A program made the translations under genes and the position numbers. From Paraburkholderia polaris (GTDB lineage: Bacteria; Pseudomonadota; Gammaproteobacteria; Burkholderiales; Burkholderiaceae): a DNA stretch of 64,000 nucleotides. The DNA lies in assembly GCF_012927345.1 (NCBI RefSeq), contig NZ_JABBGJ010000004.1, positions 186,001 to 250,000 on the forward strand, written 5' to 3'. The notes beneath the pieces were generated by a model that was not told where the DNA came from, did no database searches, and worked only from the letters and a program-made list of their open reading frames with translations. Of the stretch, positions 1 to 9,446 are shown in pieces; position 1 is the stretch's first letter, and every line of letters starts with the position of its first letter.

Positions 1-27
1 AAGGCCGTTTCGGTGATGGCGGTTTAA
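1..27 (+). CDS. possible C-terminal tail of a gene entering from the left
   Basis: Frame 1 runs open from the window edge for eight codons to a TAA at 25-27, and a strong hairpin terminator follows about 70 bases later, as expected behind a plus-strand gene. Eight residues are too few to name a family, so this may be chance. Confidence 0.25.
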   Translation, partial: KAVSVMAV

Positions 28-97
28 GACGCCGAAGGCCGTCAGGCTTTCAGGGCGAGGTTTCCGGCCTCGTCCGCCTGTTTGATCACTGTGCCAG

Positions 98-128
98 GTC
101 CGCGAGCGCTCGTTCGCGGACTTTTTTT
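98..128 (+). terminator. Rho-independent terminator
   Basis: An 8-bp perfect stem (GTCCGCGA at 98-105 with TCGCGGAC at 114-121) around an 8-base loop is followed directly by seven T residues. It suits a plus-strand gene ending at or before the left edge of the window. Confidence 0.85.
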
Positions 129-261
129 ATTGGAACTTGCCTCGCGAGTCGGCCCTTGAATCGCCCCTTGAGCCCTCCTTGATTCGCCGCTCATTCGCTC
201 GCTTCGTTCAGATCGTTCTTCCCTTTATGATGTTCAGTCGTGCAACGAATGCCGCTCCACT

Positions 262-861
262 ATGAACGACGCCTCCCCTCGCCTCATGCAACCCACGCTG
301 GTCGGACAGGCCGTCGAACTCCGGCCACTTCAACAAGAACACGCCCAAGCTCTGCTCGACGCCGCTGCGGATGGTCAGTTGTGGAAGATGAAGCTGACTG
401 TCGTGCCGGGTCCTGAAACCATCGGCGGCTACATTGCAACCGCGCTCGATGGACGCACCGCCGGCACGGTGATGCCGTTTGTGATCGTGAGCCGCGATAC
501 TGGGGCGATTGTCGGCAGCACACGGTTCTGGAAGATCGACCGGGTGAACCGGAAGCTGGAAATCGGCCACACGTGGTTGGGCGAGTCGGTGCAGCGCTCG
601 GCTGTCAACACCGAGGCGAAATACCTGTTGTTGAGCCACGCCTTCGAAGCGATGCAGTGCGTGCGCGTGCAGTTCACCACGGACGAGCTCAACGAGAAAT
701 CAAGAGCGGCGATTCTGCGGATCGGCGCGAAACAGGAAGGCATTGTCCGGCATGAGCGGATCATGCCGGATGGACGCAAGCGCAATTCGGTGCGCTTTAG
801 CATCATCGATGAGGAGTGGGCGGAGGTTAAGGCGATGCTGGAGGGGAAACTGGGGCGGTGA
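262..861 (+). CDS. GNAT family N-acetyltransferase (RimJ/RimL-like)
   Basis: This 199-residue protein has the Acetyltransf_3 architecture of RimJ/RimL-like enzymes, which move an acetyl group from acetyl-CoA to a protein N-terminus or small amine. After an N-terminal strand (ELRPLQQEHAQALLDAA) comes the central block around residues 95-130, with a GHTWLGESVQR stretch and an N-T-E-A-K-Y-L-L-L-S-H-A-F helix, then F-T-T-D-x-x-N-x-x-S near 138. These are typical RimJ-type positions. The length is normal. No good Shine-Dalgarno precedes the ATG. The substrate cannot be read from the sequence, and the gene stands alone. Confidence 0.88.
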   Translation: MNDASPRLMQPTLVGQAVELRPLQQEHAQALLDAAADGQLWKMKLTVVPGPETIGGYIATALDGRTAGTVMPFVIVSRDTGAIVGSTRFWKIDRVNRKLEIGHTWLGESVQRSAVNTEAKYLLLSHAFEAMQCVRVQFTTDELNEKSRAAILRIGAKQEGIVRHERIMPDGRKRNSVRFSIIDEEWAEVKAMLEGKLGR

Positions 862-925
862 GACCTGCCCCACGTTACTCACTTCACTTCGTCGCGTTCA
901 AGCGCAAACCAGCCGCCCCACAGAT

Positions 926-1948
926 TCAAACGTGCACGTCCCGCTCACTAAGCGGCTGCGGTGGCGTCGTCGCCGCCGCAAACTCCTCAAGCAACGCATC
1001 CCGCGCATGATGGCGGCGCACCCATAGCGCGGTAAGAATCGGCACAAGAATCGCCGTCACCAGACACGCGGTCGCCACCATCGCCGTCGCTGCCGGCACC
1101 AGCGGCTTAAACCGCGGAATCATCTCGCCGATGATCGCCGGGTTCGCCACTGCAGCCCCCGCCGTCGACGAAGCCGCCAACCCCGCTGCCCCGTTACCGC
1201 CCGCAATCCAGCGATCCGCAAGGATCAGTGGAATGCCCGTCACAACAATCACCCCAAGGCCCAGCACGACGCCCGGCAAGCCGCTCGTGACGATCACGTT
1301 CAGGTCGATACCGTTGCCGAGCGCAAAACCGAAGAACGGAATCAGCGGATGCACGCAGCGGCCAAAGAACTCGCGCAGATCGCTATCCAGATTCCCCAAC
1401 ACAAAGCCAATCAGGAACGGCAGCACCGCGCCCACGAAAAGCCGCGGTTCGAAGAACGCGACGCCGGTCGCGCCGAGAATGATCATGCTGACGAGCGGCC
1501 CCGACTCGATCGACATCAGCACGAACGCGCCCGCCTCCTCCTTGCTGCCATATTGCTGCATCACGGCCGCATAGAGACCGCCGTTGGTCATGTCCATCGA
1601 GGTCGTGATCGCGAGCACCGAGAGCCCCGCGAACAGCCCCGCCTTAACGCCATCAATCGGAATGAAGTGCGAAGCGACGAGCGTCGCGATCCACGCCACC
1701 ACCATTTTGGTCACGAGCAGCGTGCCCGACTTGCGCAACACCGTGCCGGTTGCCCGCAGGTCGATCGTCGCGCCCATGCAGAAGAACCACACCGCCAGAA
1801 TCGGCACGGTGCCGGTGATCAATCCATTGGTGAACGACCCGAGGTATTTCCCTCCACCCGGCGCGAACGTATGAACACAGGCGCCAAGCAGCAACGGCAC
1901 CAGCATCAGGCCGCCTGGAATGCGGTCGATGGCCTTCTTGAGCTTCAT
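926..1948 (-). CDS. kdgT: 2-keto-3-deoxygluconate permease
   Basis: This 340-residue, roughly ten-helix inner-membrane protein belongs to the KdgT family, which imports 2-keto-3-deoxygluconate, a pectin/uronate breakdown intermediate, with protons. Family segments include the N-terminal [17 protein letters not shown], the [14 protein letters not shown] block near residue 145 and [15 protein letters not shown] near 260. I start at the ATG at 1948 because GGAGGAG lies just upstream and the sequence begins [13 protein letters not shown] as in relatives; the longer open frame adds an unlike 30-residue extension. The C-terminus is slightly longer than usual. A divergent broken IclR-type regulator and a 13-bp palindrome lie upstream, so control was probably by that regulator. 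Confidence 0.9.
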   Translation of the reverse strand: MKLKKAIDRIPGGLMLVPLLLGACVHTFAPGGGKYLGSFTNGLITGTVPILAVWFFCMGATIDLRATGTVLRKSGTLLVTKMVVAWIATLVASHFIPIDGVKAGLFAGLSVLAITTSMDMTNGGLYAAVMQQYGSKEEAGAFVLMSIESGPLVSMIILGATGVAFFEPRLFVGAVLPFLIGFVLGNLDSDLREFFGRCVHPLIPFFGFALGNGIDLNVIVTSGLPGVVLGLGVIVVTGIPLILADRWIAGGNGAAGLAASSTAGAAVANPAIIGEMIPRFKPLVPAATAMVATACLVTAILVPILTALWVRRHHARDALLEEFAAATTPPQPLSERDVHV

Positions 1949-2053
1949 GTCTCCTCCATGGACTTTGCGTCCAGTTGTCGGGTGAATCTCCGGCGGTGAT
2001 GTCCCGTTCTTGCGCCGGGCGACTCCCTTTTTGCGCAATATAGCACCGCGATA

Positions 2054-2066
2054 GGAACGCCGTTCC
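2054..2066. promoter_or_regulatory. 13-bp palindrome, candidate IclR-type operator upstream of kdgT
   Basis: GGAACG-C-CGTTCC is a perfect inverted repeat about 110 bases upstream of the kdgT start and just before the IclR remnant. The form (TGGAA/TTCCA-like arms, short centre) resembles IclR-family sites. Function is inferred. Confidence 0.4.
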
Positions 2067-2108
2067 GCTTCTTATAGACTTGCTGCCGATCGTTTACCCT
2101 CGCATCAT

Positions 2109-2528
2109 ATCGGCCGCCGCAATCCACTGCACAGCACGGCGATCGGCAAGGTGCTGCTCGCGTGGATGGACCCGGCTGAGGCGCGCGAAGTCCTCTCGCA
2201 TGTGGAATTTCGCAAGTCGACGCAAAAGTCGCTGGCCTCCGCCGATGCCGTGCTCAGCATCCTGCCGTGCGTGCGCGAGCAAGGCTACGGCGAGGACAAC
2301 GAAGAACAGGAAGAAGGCCTGCGGTGTCTCGCGGTGCCGGTGTTCGACCGCTTTGGCCGCGTGATCGCCGGCCTGTCGATTTCGTTTCCAACCATGCGCT
2401 GCGGCGCCGACACGAAATCGCACTACGTCGCGCTACTCAAGCAGTCGGGGCTCGCAATCTCGGCGCGGCTCGGCTATCGCGAGACGACGACGCCGGAGCA
2501 GGCAGCCGTCGAACAGGGCTCAGTCTAA
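2109..2528 (+). pseudogene. C-terminal remnant of an IclR/KdgR-type regulator
   Basis: The reading frame here gives I-G-R-R-N-P-L-H-S-T-A-I-G-K-V-L-L-A and continues for about 139 residues through G-L-R-C-L-A-V-P-V-F-D and A-G-L-S-I-S to a TAA. This is the second half of an IclR effector-binding domain. The helix-turn-helix and the first half of the ligand domain are absent: the frame meets a TAG at 2052-2054, and the bases before 2109 carry no family sequence. A GTG at 2151 could start a stub, but it could not bind DNA. The position next to kdgT suggests a former KdgR that lost its N-terminal half by deletion. Confidence 0.8.
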
Positions 2529-2683
2529 AACACGAAAAGCGCTGTAAAAAGCGACTCAATCAAGCGTCCATCGCGCTCGCACGCAAGGCGATCCCATGCG
2601 TGCTGTTCGCGACACCGCGTGGCGCGCACTCTCTGCCAACGCAAACCGCCCGAACGCTTGGCGAAATGTATAGCGAAGCGCAT

Positions 2684-3505
2684 TCACCACGCAAAGCTCG
2701 CCAACTCGATCTCCCGAACCGGCGCATGCAACCTGGCATGCCCCGCTTCATCGCCAAGCAGCGCCTCGGTGATCGTCTCTCGATACACATGAAAATCGTA
2801 GCTCGAACGGCTGCGCGGTCGCGGCAACGCGATCTCCACGACGCTCGCGATCGTGCCCGGCCGGGGTTTCATCACCACCACACGATCGGCAAGAAACACC
2901 GCCTCGTCGACATCGTGCGTCACCAGCACCGTCGTGATGCGCTCACGTTCGCGAATCCGCAATAATTCGTCCTGCATCTGGTGACGCGTCAGCGCGTCGA
3001 GCGCGCCGAACGGTTCATCGAGCGTGAGGATGCGGGGACTTGCCACGAGACCACGCGCAATCGCCACGCGCTGCGCCATGCCGCCCGACAGTTGATGCGG
3101 CAAAGCGTCCTCGAAACCTTGCAGGCCGACCAGCCGCACTGCCTCTGCGACGCGCGAACGCGCCTCCTCCTCGGGCACATGCTGCGCGGCAAGACCGAGT
3201 GCAACATTGCGGGTTACCGACAGCCACGGAAACAGCCGATGCTCCTGAAAAACGATCCCACGTTCCGCGCCGATGCCGCGCACAGGCGCGCCGTCGACGA
3301 GAATTTCGCCGTCGAAGCCGGCATCCAGACCAACCAGCAGCCGTAGCAAGGTCGACTTGCCGCAACCGCTCGCACCGACGATCGCCACAAATTCGCCCTC
3401 GGCGATATCGAGCGAGAAATCACGGATCGCTTCATAAGCACGGCCATTGACATCGAAAGTCCGGCCGACGCGCCGGAACGAAACAGCCGGTTGCGGATGA
3501 CTCAT
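2684..3505 (-). CDS. atsC: sulfate ester/sulfonate ABC transporter ATPase
   Basis: This 273-residue nucleotide-binding subunit of the SsuB/TauB/AtsC group powers inner-membrane uptake of sulfate esters or sulfonates. It shows Walker A GASGCGKST, a Q-loop in VFQEHRLFPW, the LSGGMAQR signature, Walker B ILTLDEPFGALD and the switch His in VTHDVDEA. I start at the ATG at 3505 with AAGGA eight bases upstream; the longer frame runs into repeat DNA. It is the last gene of the ats cluster, 144 bases behind exbD, an unusual distance from its permease partner. Together with the fused permease AtsB and binding protein AtsR it would form one complete importer. Confidence 0.9.
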   Translation of the reverse strand: MSHPQPAVSFRRVGRTFDVNGRAYEAIRDFSLDIAEGEFVAIVGASGCGKSTLLRLLVGLDAGFDGEILVDGAPVRGIGAERGIVFQEHRLFPWLSVTRNVALGLAAQHVPEEEARSRVAEAVRLVGLQGFEDALPHQLSGGMAQRVAIARGLVASPRILTLDEPFGALDALTRHQMQDELLRIRERERITTVLVTHDVDEAVFLADRVVVMKPRPGTIASVVEIALPRPRSRSSYDFHVYRETITEALLGDEAGHARLHAPVREIELASFAW

Positions 3506-3542
3506 CACAGATCCTTGCAAAGCGTTTTCATGGACCAACCTG

Positions 3543-3655
3543 TTGCCCATCCCGTTGCCCATCCCGTTGCCCTACTCATTGTCCGCTTCATTGCCAAACT
3601 CATTGCCCACCTCACTGCCGAACTCAACACCAAAACTCATTGCCAAAACTCACTG
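3543..3655. repeat. degenerate short tandem repeat between exbD and atsC
   Basis: About nine imperfect copies of a 12-base motif of the type CCCATCCCGTTG, drifting to CTCATTGCC-AA, fill most of the exbD-atsC gap. Copies near 3543-3580 are nearly identical; later ones are degenerate. Confidence 0.6.
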
Positions 3656-4078
3656 CGCCCCGACCGGTTCGGATACCAACGCGATCTTTGTGAAGCCGGC
3701 CTCGTTGATCTCACCCATCGCCTGCAACACGTTGCCGTACGGCAAGCCTTTATCGCCACGAATCTCGACACGCCGTTCATGATCGCCCGAGGTTTCACGC
3801 GTCAGCGTGCCGACGAGTTGCGTGCCGCTCACCTGCGTTTTATCGACATACACTGAACCGTCGCGCTTCAGACTAATCGCCACCGGCGGCTTGTCTTCGC
3901 TGAGCGGTTTCGCTTTGGCGGTGGGCAGATCGACTTTCACGCCCTGCGCCATCAGCGGCGCGGCCACCATGAAGACGATCAGGAGTACGAGCATCACATC
4001 GACGAGCGGCGTCACATTGATCTCGCTGACCGGCGCGGCGATGCGTCCAGCTTGCGCGGCGGGAATGCGGGCGGCCAT
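3650..4078 (-). CDS. exbD: ExbD/TolR family biopolymer transport protein
   Basis: A 142-residue ExbD: short cytoplasmic N-terminus, one transmembrane helix at about residues 24-43 carrying the proton-path Asp (I-N-V-T-P-L-V-D-V-M-L-V-L-L-I-V-F-M), then a periplasmic domain. It works with ExbB to couple proton flow to TonB. The ATG sits one base after the exbB stop (TGA-G-ATG), so the two are translationally coupled. Its place inside the sulfate ester cluster suggests a dedicated energiser for the adjacent TonB-dependent receptor. Confidence 0.92.
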   Translation of the reverse strand: MAARIPAAQAGRIAAPVSEINVTPLVDVMLVLLIVFMVAAPLMAQGVKVDLPTAKAKPLSEDKPPVAISLKRDGSVYVDKTQVSGTQLVGTLTRETSGDHERRVEIRGDKGLPYGNVLQAMGEINEAGFTKIALVSEPVGAQ

Positions 4079-4079
4079 C

Positions 4080-4898
4080 TCAAGCACCTCCGGTGACGGT
4101 GCGAATGGCGGCATGCAATTCAGGGCGCACGTGCTTCTCGTGAACCGCGTGCTCATGGCGCGCATGGTCGGTCGAAGCATGCTCGGCATCCACCACAAAA
4201 TCCCCCGCCTCCAGTTGCCTCGACAACTGCACTTCGACGAGTCCCGTCAGCGTATCGAGACGGTTCGCATATGCGTTCAGATCGCCCGATGCGCGGTTGT
4301 AAGCCACCACCGCTGGAATCGCGGCAACCAGCCCGAGCGCGGTGGCGAACAGCGCCTCCGCGATGCCCGGCGCGACCACGGCAAGACTGGTGTTATTGCT
4401 CGCGGCAATCCCCTGAAACGCGTTGATGATCCCCCACACCGTGCCGAACAGGCCGACGAACGGCGCGACCGAACCCACCGTCGCAAGCACCGGCAAACCG
4501 CGCTGCAGTTGCTCGATTTCGACGCCGCGCGTAATCAGCGCGACCCGCGCGACGCGCTCCTTGAGGCTCTCGCGGCCCGACTCGCTGTGCTGCAAACCCT
4601 GCCGCCAGGTTTCGCGCCACTCGCCGACCACGGCGCGGTAGACGCGTGCAAACGGATCCTCGGCGAATTCGCTGAGCGCCGTCGTGAGTTGCGCAAGCGA
4701 GCGCTGCGCCTGCAATAGCTCGAGCCAGCGCGCGGCACGCCGCTGCAACGCCCGAAAGCGAAACAGCTTGTCGACGATCACGCCCCAGCTCGCCACCGAT
4801 GCCAGCGCCAGCAGCACCATGATGGATTTGACGATCAGATCCGCTTGCGCGAACAGCTGCAGCGGCGAGAGATGAGCAGCAACATTGGCAGGGTTCAT
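4080..4898 (-). CDS. exbB: ExbB/MotA/TolQ family proton channel protein
   Basis: The 272-residue protein has the three-helix ExbB layout: helix 1 near residues 24-46, helix 2 in the conserved V-G-S-V-A-P-F-V-G-L-F-G-T-V-W-G-I segment near 135-155, and helix 3 near 178-200 (P-G-I-A-E-A-L-F-A-T-A-L-G-L-V-A-A-I-P). A GGAG lies seven bases before the ATG. It forms the inner-membrane motor with ExbD and TonB. It lies 43 bases after tonB and directly before exbD in one transcription unit. Confidence 0.93.
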   Translation of the reverse strand: MNPANVAAHLSPLQLFAQADLIVKSIMVLLALASVASWGVIVDKLFRFRALQRRAARWLELLQAQRSLAQLTTALSEFAEDPFARVYRAVVGEWRETWRQGLQHSESGRESLKERVARVALITRGVEIEQLQRGLPVLATVGSVAPFVGLFGTVWGIINAFQGIAASNNTSLAVVAPGIAEALFATALGLVAAIPAVVAYNRASGDLNAYANRLDTLTGLVEVQLSRQLEAGDFVVDAEHASTDHARHEHAVHEKHVRPELHAAIRTVTGGA

Positions 4899-4941
4899 GG
4901 CAGTTCTCCAGAATGCGTCAGAAGGTGAAGGTGAAGCAGAA

Positions 4942-5733
4942 TCAGTCGGTCAGTTGATAGACGATCGTGCCGGCAAGACGGTAGGCACTCGCGCCGAGAT
5001 CGGGCGGCTTCGGAAATGGCGCAGCTGATTTGATCGCTTCGCGGGCTGCGTCGTCGAGCAGATCGCTGCCCGAGGATGTGATGTCCAGATGCACCACGTG
5101 TCCTTCCGCGTCGAGCGTGAGCTTGTACGCGATGCGGCCTTCCTCGTGACGCAGACGCGCGGCACGTGGGTAGCTATCGGCGGCGTAGCGGTTGATACGC
5201 TCGAATACTTTCGCGACGTAGTCGCTTGGGATGCCATTCGTGTCGACCACGCGTGGCTTCGACGGCGCCGCGGTTTCAGTGGCCGCAACGGGCGCCGACG
5301 GTGCTGCAACGGGTTGTGCGACGCTCGGCGCCTTCGAGATAGCCGGTGCTGCGGACGGTGCGGGCGCGGCATGCATGGCCTGCGTAATGACCGGCGCGGC
5401 GTGCGCCACCGGACTCGCATGCTGCGGCTGTGGGGAAGCCGGCCTCACCCGTGGCTGCGCCTTGAGTTGCTGTGGCGGCGTCACAGGCTGCGCAGGTTGC
5501 GGCACCACCAACGGCTGTGTCGCCTCAGGCCGCGTCAACGTCAACTCGATGGTCCGCGCACGCGGCGGCGGCTCCGGCGCATGCGACCATACCAGATACA
5601 GCGCGGCGAACAGCGCACCGTGCAGCACCACCGATACCGCCGTGCCGGTCCGCGCATGACAGCGCCGCGCGCCACCCGGCTCTCCGGCGAACGGCGCCCC
5701 AAGCGCGGGTTCGTACAACGTTGATGTGCTCAC
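4942..5733 (-). CDS. tonB: energy transducer TonB
   Basis: The 263-residue protein has one N-terminal helix (about residues 30-50, VSVVLHGALFAALYLVW), a long Pro/Ala/Gln-rich periplasm-spanning linker (about 53-155) and a TonB C-terminal domain (about 165-263) with the family S-Y-P-R-x-A-R motif and G-x-V-x-x-x-x-x-x-S-S-G-x-x-x-L-D-x-A-A. A GTG start is chosen because AGGAGG lies eight bases upstream and no ATG fits. It energises outer-membrane receptors; here the receptor in the same cluster (9447-11885) is the obvious partner. Confidence 0.93.
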   Translation of the reverse strand: MSTSTLYEPALGAPFAGEPGGARRCHARTGTAVSVVLHGALFAALYLVWSHAPEPPPRARTIELTLTRPEATQPLVVPQPAQPVTPPQQLKAQPRVRPASPQPQHASPVAHAAPVITQAMHAAPAPSAAPAISKAPSVAQPVAAPSAPVAATETAAPSKPRVVDTNGIPSDYVAKVFERINRYAADSYPRAARLRHEEGRIAYKLTLDAEGHVVHLDITSSGSDLLDDAAREAIKSAAPFPKPPDLGASAYRLAGTIVYQLTD

Positions 5734-5784
5734 GTGGGCATCCTCCTAAGCGGTAGCGGTAAGCGCGCCGTCATCGTCAAGCGC

Positions 5785-7446
<1,662 letters not shown>

Positions 7447-7507
7447 TCACTGAGATCGATTCGCTGTTAAGCCGTTGTCAAGACGCTTTGAAGCCGGTTT
7501 GACGTCG

Positions 7508-7706
7508 CTTGGCCGCTTGGCCGCTTGAGCCGCTTGCGTTGCTTGAGCCGCTTGAGCTGCTTGAGCTGCTTGAGCTGCTTGAGCTGCTTGAGCTGCTTGG
7601 GGCTGCTTGAGGCTGCTTGAGGCCGCTTGAGGCCGCTTGAGGCCGCTTGAGGCCGCTTGAGGCCGCTTGAAGCCGCTTGAAGCCGCTTGAAGCCGCTTGA
7701 AGCCGC
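7508..7706. repeat. 9/10-bp GC-rich minisatellite between atsB and atsA
   Basis: About twenty tandem copies of CTTGAG-type units fill the 340-base gap between the permease stop and the arylsulfatase start. The array is layered: 9-base units (CTTGAGCTG) near 7550-7598, then 10-base CTTGAGGCTG and CTTGAGGCCG units, then CTTGAAGCCG units to 7706. Neighbouring copies are identical and the sequence shifts in steps, which points to repeated slippage. Nothing coding is visible in the gap. Confidence 0.93.
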
Positions 7707-7762
7707 TAAAAATCGTCCTTAAATCCGCTGCAAATCGGGAGTAACGTCAAAACAAATCTGCT

Positions 7763-9295
7763 TTACCTCGGTCCGCGCCAGCGTGTCGCCGACGCTTCGA
7801 GCCGTCCGCCGAGCCAGCCGAACAGCGCACCGAGCGCGCCGACCACCACCGCAGCGCTCAACAACCGATCCATGCGGAACAGTTGCTGCGCATCGAGCAT
7901 GAAGCTGCCGATACCCACGCCTGACGGCATGAAATACTCCGCGCCGATCGCACCGAGCCACGCATAAACGAGCGCCAGCCGCAGCCCGGCGAACACACCC
8001 GGCACGATCGCGGGGAGAATCAACCAGCGCAGCCGCTGCGCGAAATCAAGCCGCAGCGTCTGCGCGACTTCGGCAAGTTGCGGCGAGAGGTTTTCAACAG
8101 CGCGAGCGGTCGCCACCACCATCGGGAAGAAGGCGGCAAGCGCGACGAAGATCACCTTCGCAAGATCGTCGATACCGGCCCACGCGGTGAGAAGCGGAAT
8201 CCACGCGAAGATCGCCACCTGGCGCAGCGCGGCGAGTGTCGGACCGACGGTGCGCCGCAGCGAGGCGGTGAGGCCGAGCGCGAGACCAGACAGAACGCCG
8301 GTCGCCGTGCCGAGTGCGAGCCCTTCGATCGAGCGCAGCAACGTGTGCAATAGCGGGACCGGCAATGCGCCGCTTTTCACGTCGTGCCATGTGCTTGTCA
8401 ACACAACTAGCGGTGCCGGCAGGATACGGGCATCGACCCAATGCTCATGCGCGGCCACGCTCCACGCGAGTACTGCGAGCAGCGGCAGCAATGCGCCGTA
8501 GCCATATGCGAGCCAACCACGCCGTGCATGTGTGACGTGCTCGGCCAACGCGACGCGCGGCCAGCGGACCACGCGCCGATCCAATGCATGAATCCCGTAA
8601 TCCATTGTGAAACCGATCACACCGATCACCGCGATACAAACGAACACCATGTCGAGCTGGAACATCTGCCGGCCCCACACCATCAGGTAGCCGATCCCTT
8701 CGGACGATGCGAGCAGTTCGACCGCGATCAACGTGAGCCAGCCCTGCGCCAACCCAAGACGCAGCCCCGTCAGAAACGGCGGCAGCGCAGCGGGCACGAT
8801 CAACAGGCGCAGCTTCTGAATGCGCGGCAAACGTAACACCGCCGCCATCTCGCGCAGGCGCGGCGGCACCGCGCGCACGCCGAGTTGCGTATGAATCGTC
8901 ACCGGCACCAGCACCGCCTTGAAAATCAGCACCACTTTCAGCGACTCGCCGATCCCCAGCACCACCATCAGCAGTGGGAGCCACGCGAGCGTCGGAATCT
9001 GCGCGAGCGCGTAAAAGCTCGGTGCGATCACAGCGTCGAAGGTGCGGCTCGAACCCATCGCGGCACCGAGCAGCGTGCCGCCCAGCACGCCCGCGGCGAG
9101 ACCGAACGCGAGGCGTCGCAAGCTGATGAGCAGATTCGCCACGAGGTTGTCCCCGAGCAGTTCAGCGGCGGTTTGCCAAACCAGTTCGGGCGTCGGCAGA
9201 ATCTGCGGCGACATCCACTGATGATGCGATGCGAACCACCACAACACATAAAGCAACACCGGCAGCGTCCAGGCAGACAGGCCACGCCAACTCAC
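7763..9295 (-). CDS. atsB: fused double-domain ABC permease for sulfate esters
   Basis: This protein of about 510 residues joins two SsuC-type permease units in one chain: unit 1 at about residues 1-250 and unit 2 at about 265-505. Each has a periplasmic entry segment (R/Q-I-L-P-x-P-x-x-V), six predicted helices and its own EAA-like coupling loop (L-R-E-M-A-A-V-L-R-L-P-R-I-Q-K, and L-A-E-V-A-Q-T-L-R-L-D-F-A-Q-R). One copy could thus replace the usual homodimer. To my knowledge AtsB of Pseudomonas is similarly oversized. The start is uncertain: the frame stays open into the receptor gene with no ATG. I chose GTG at 9295; TTG at 9370 is an alternative. Confidence 0.85.
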   Translation of the reverse strand: MSWRGLSAWTLPVLLYVLWWFASHHQWMSPQILPTPELVWQTAAELLGDNLVANLLISLRRLAFGLAAGVLGGTLLGAAMGSSRTFDAVIAPSFYALAQIPTLAWLPLLMVVLGIGESLKVVLIFKAVLVPVTIHTQLGVRAVPPRLREMAAVLRLPRIQKLRLLIVPAALPPFLTGLRLGLAQGWLTLIAVELLASSEGIGYLMVWGRQMFQLDMVFVCIAVIGVIGFTMDYGIHALDRRVVRWPRVALAEHVTHARRGWLAYGYGALLPLLAVLAWSVAAHEHWVDARILPAPLVVLTSTWHDVKSGALPVPLLHTLLRSIEGLALGTATGVLSGLALGLTASLRRTVGPTLAALRQVAIFAWIPLLTAWAGIDDLAKVIFVALAAFFPMVVATARAVENLSPQLAEVAQTLRLDFAQRLRWLILPAIVPGVFAGLRLALVYAWLGAIGAEYFMPSGVGIGSFMLDAQQLFRMDRLLSAAVVVGALGALFGWLGGRLEASATRWRGPR

Positions 9296-9446
9296 CGCAC
9301 CTGCGCCGCGTGGGCTGCGCGCGCGGTGTTCAGCTGTTGATGGCGACGGTGCTGACGGCCACCACGACAATCGCGTCGATGGCTGATTCGAGGTGGATAG
9401 AGTCGGTCTCAAAGTCGTGGTCCGTGAAGAGCGGCCGCCGGGCCGT

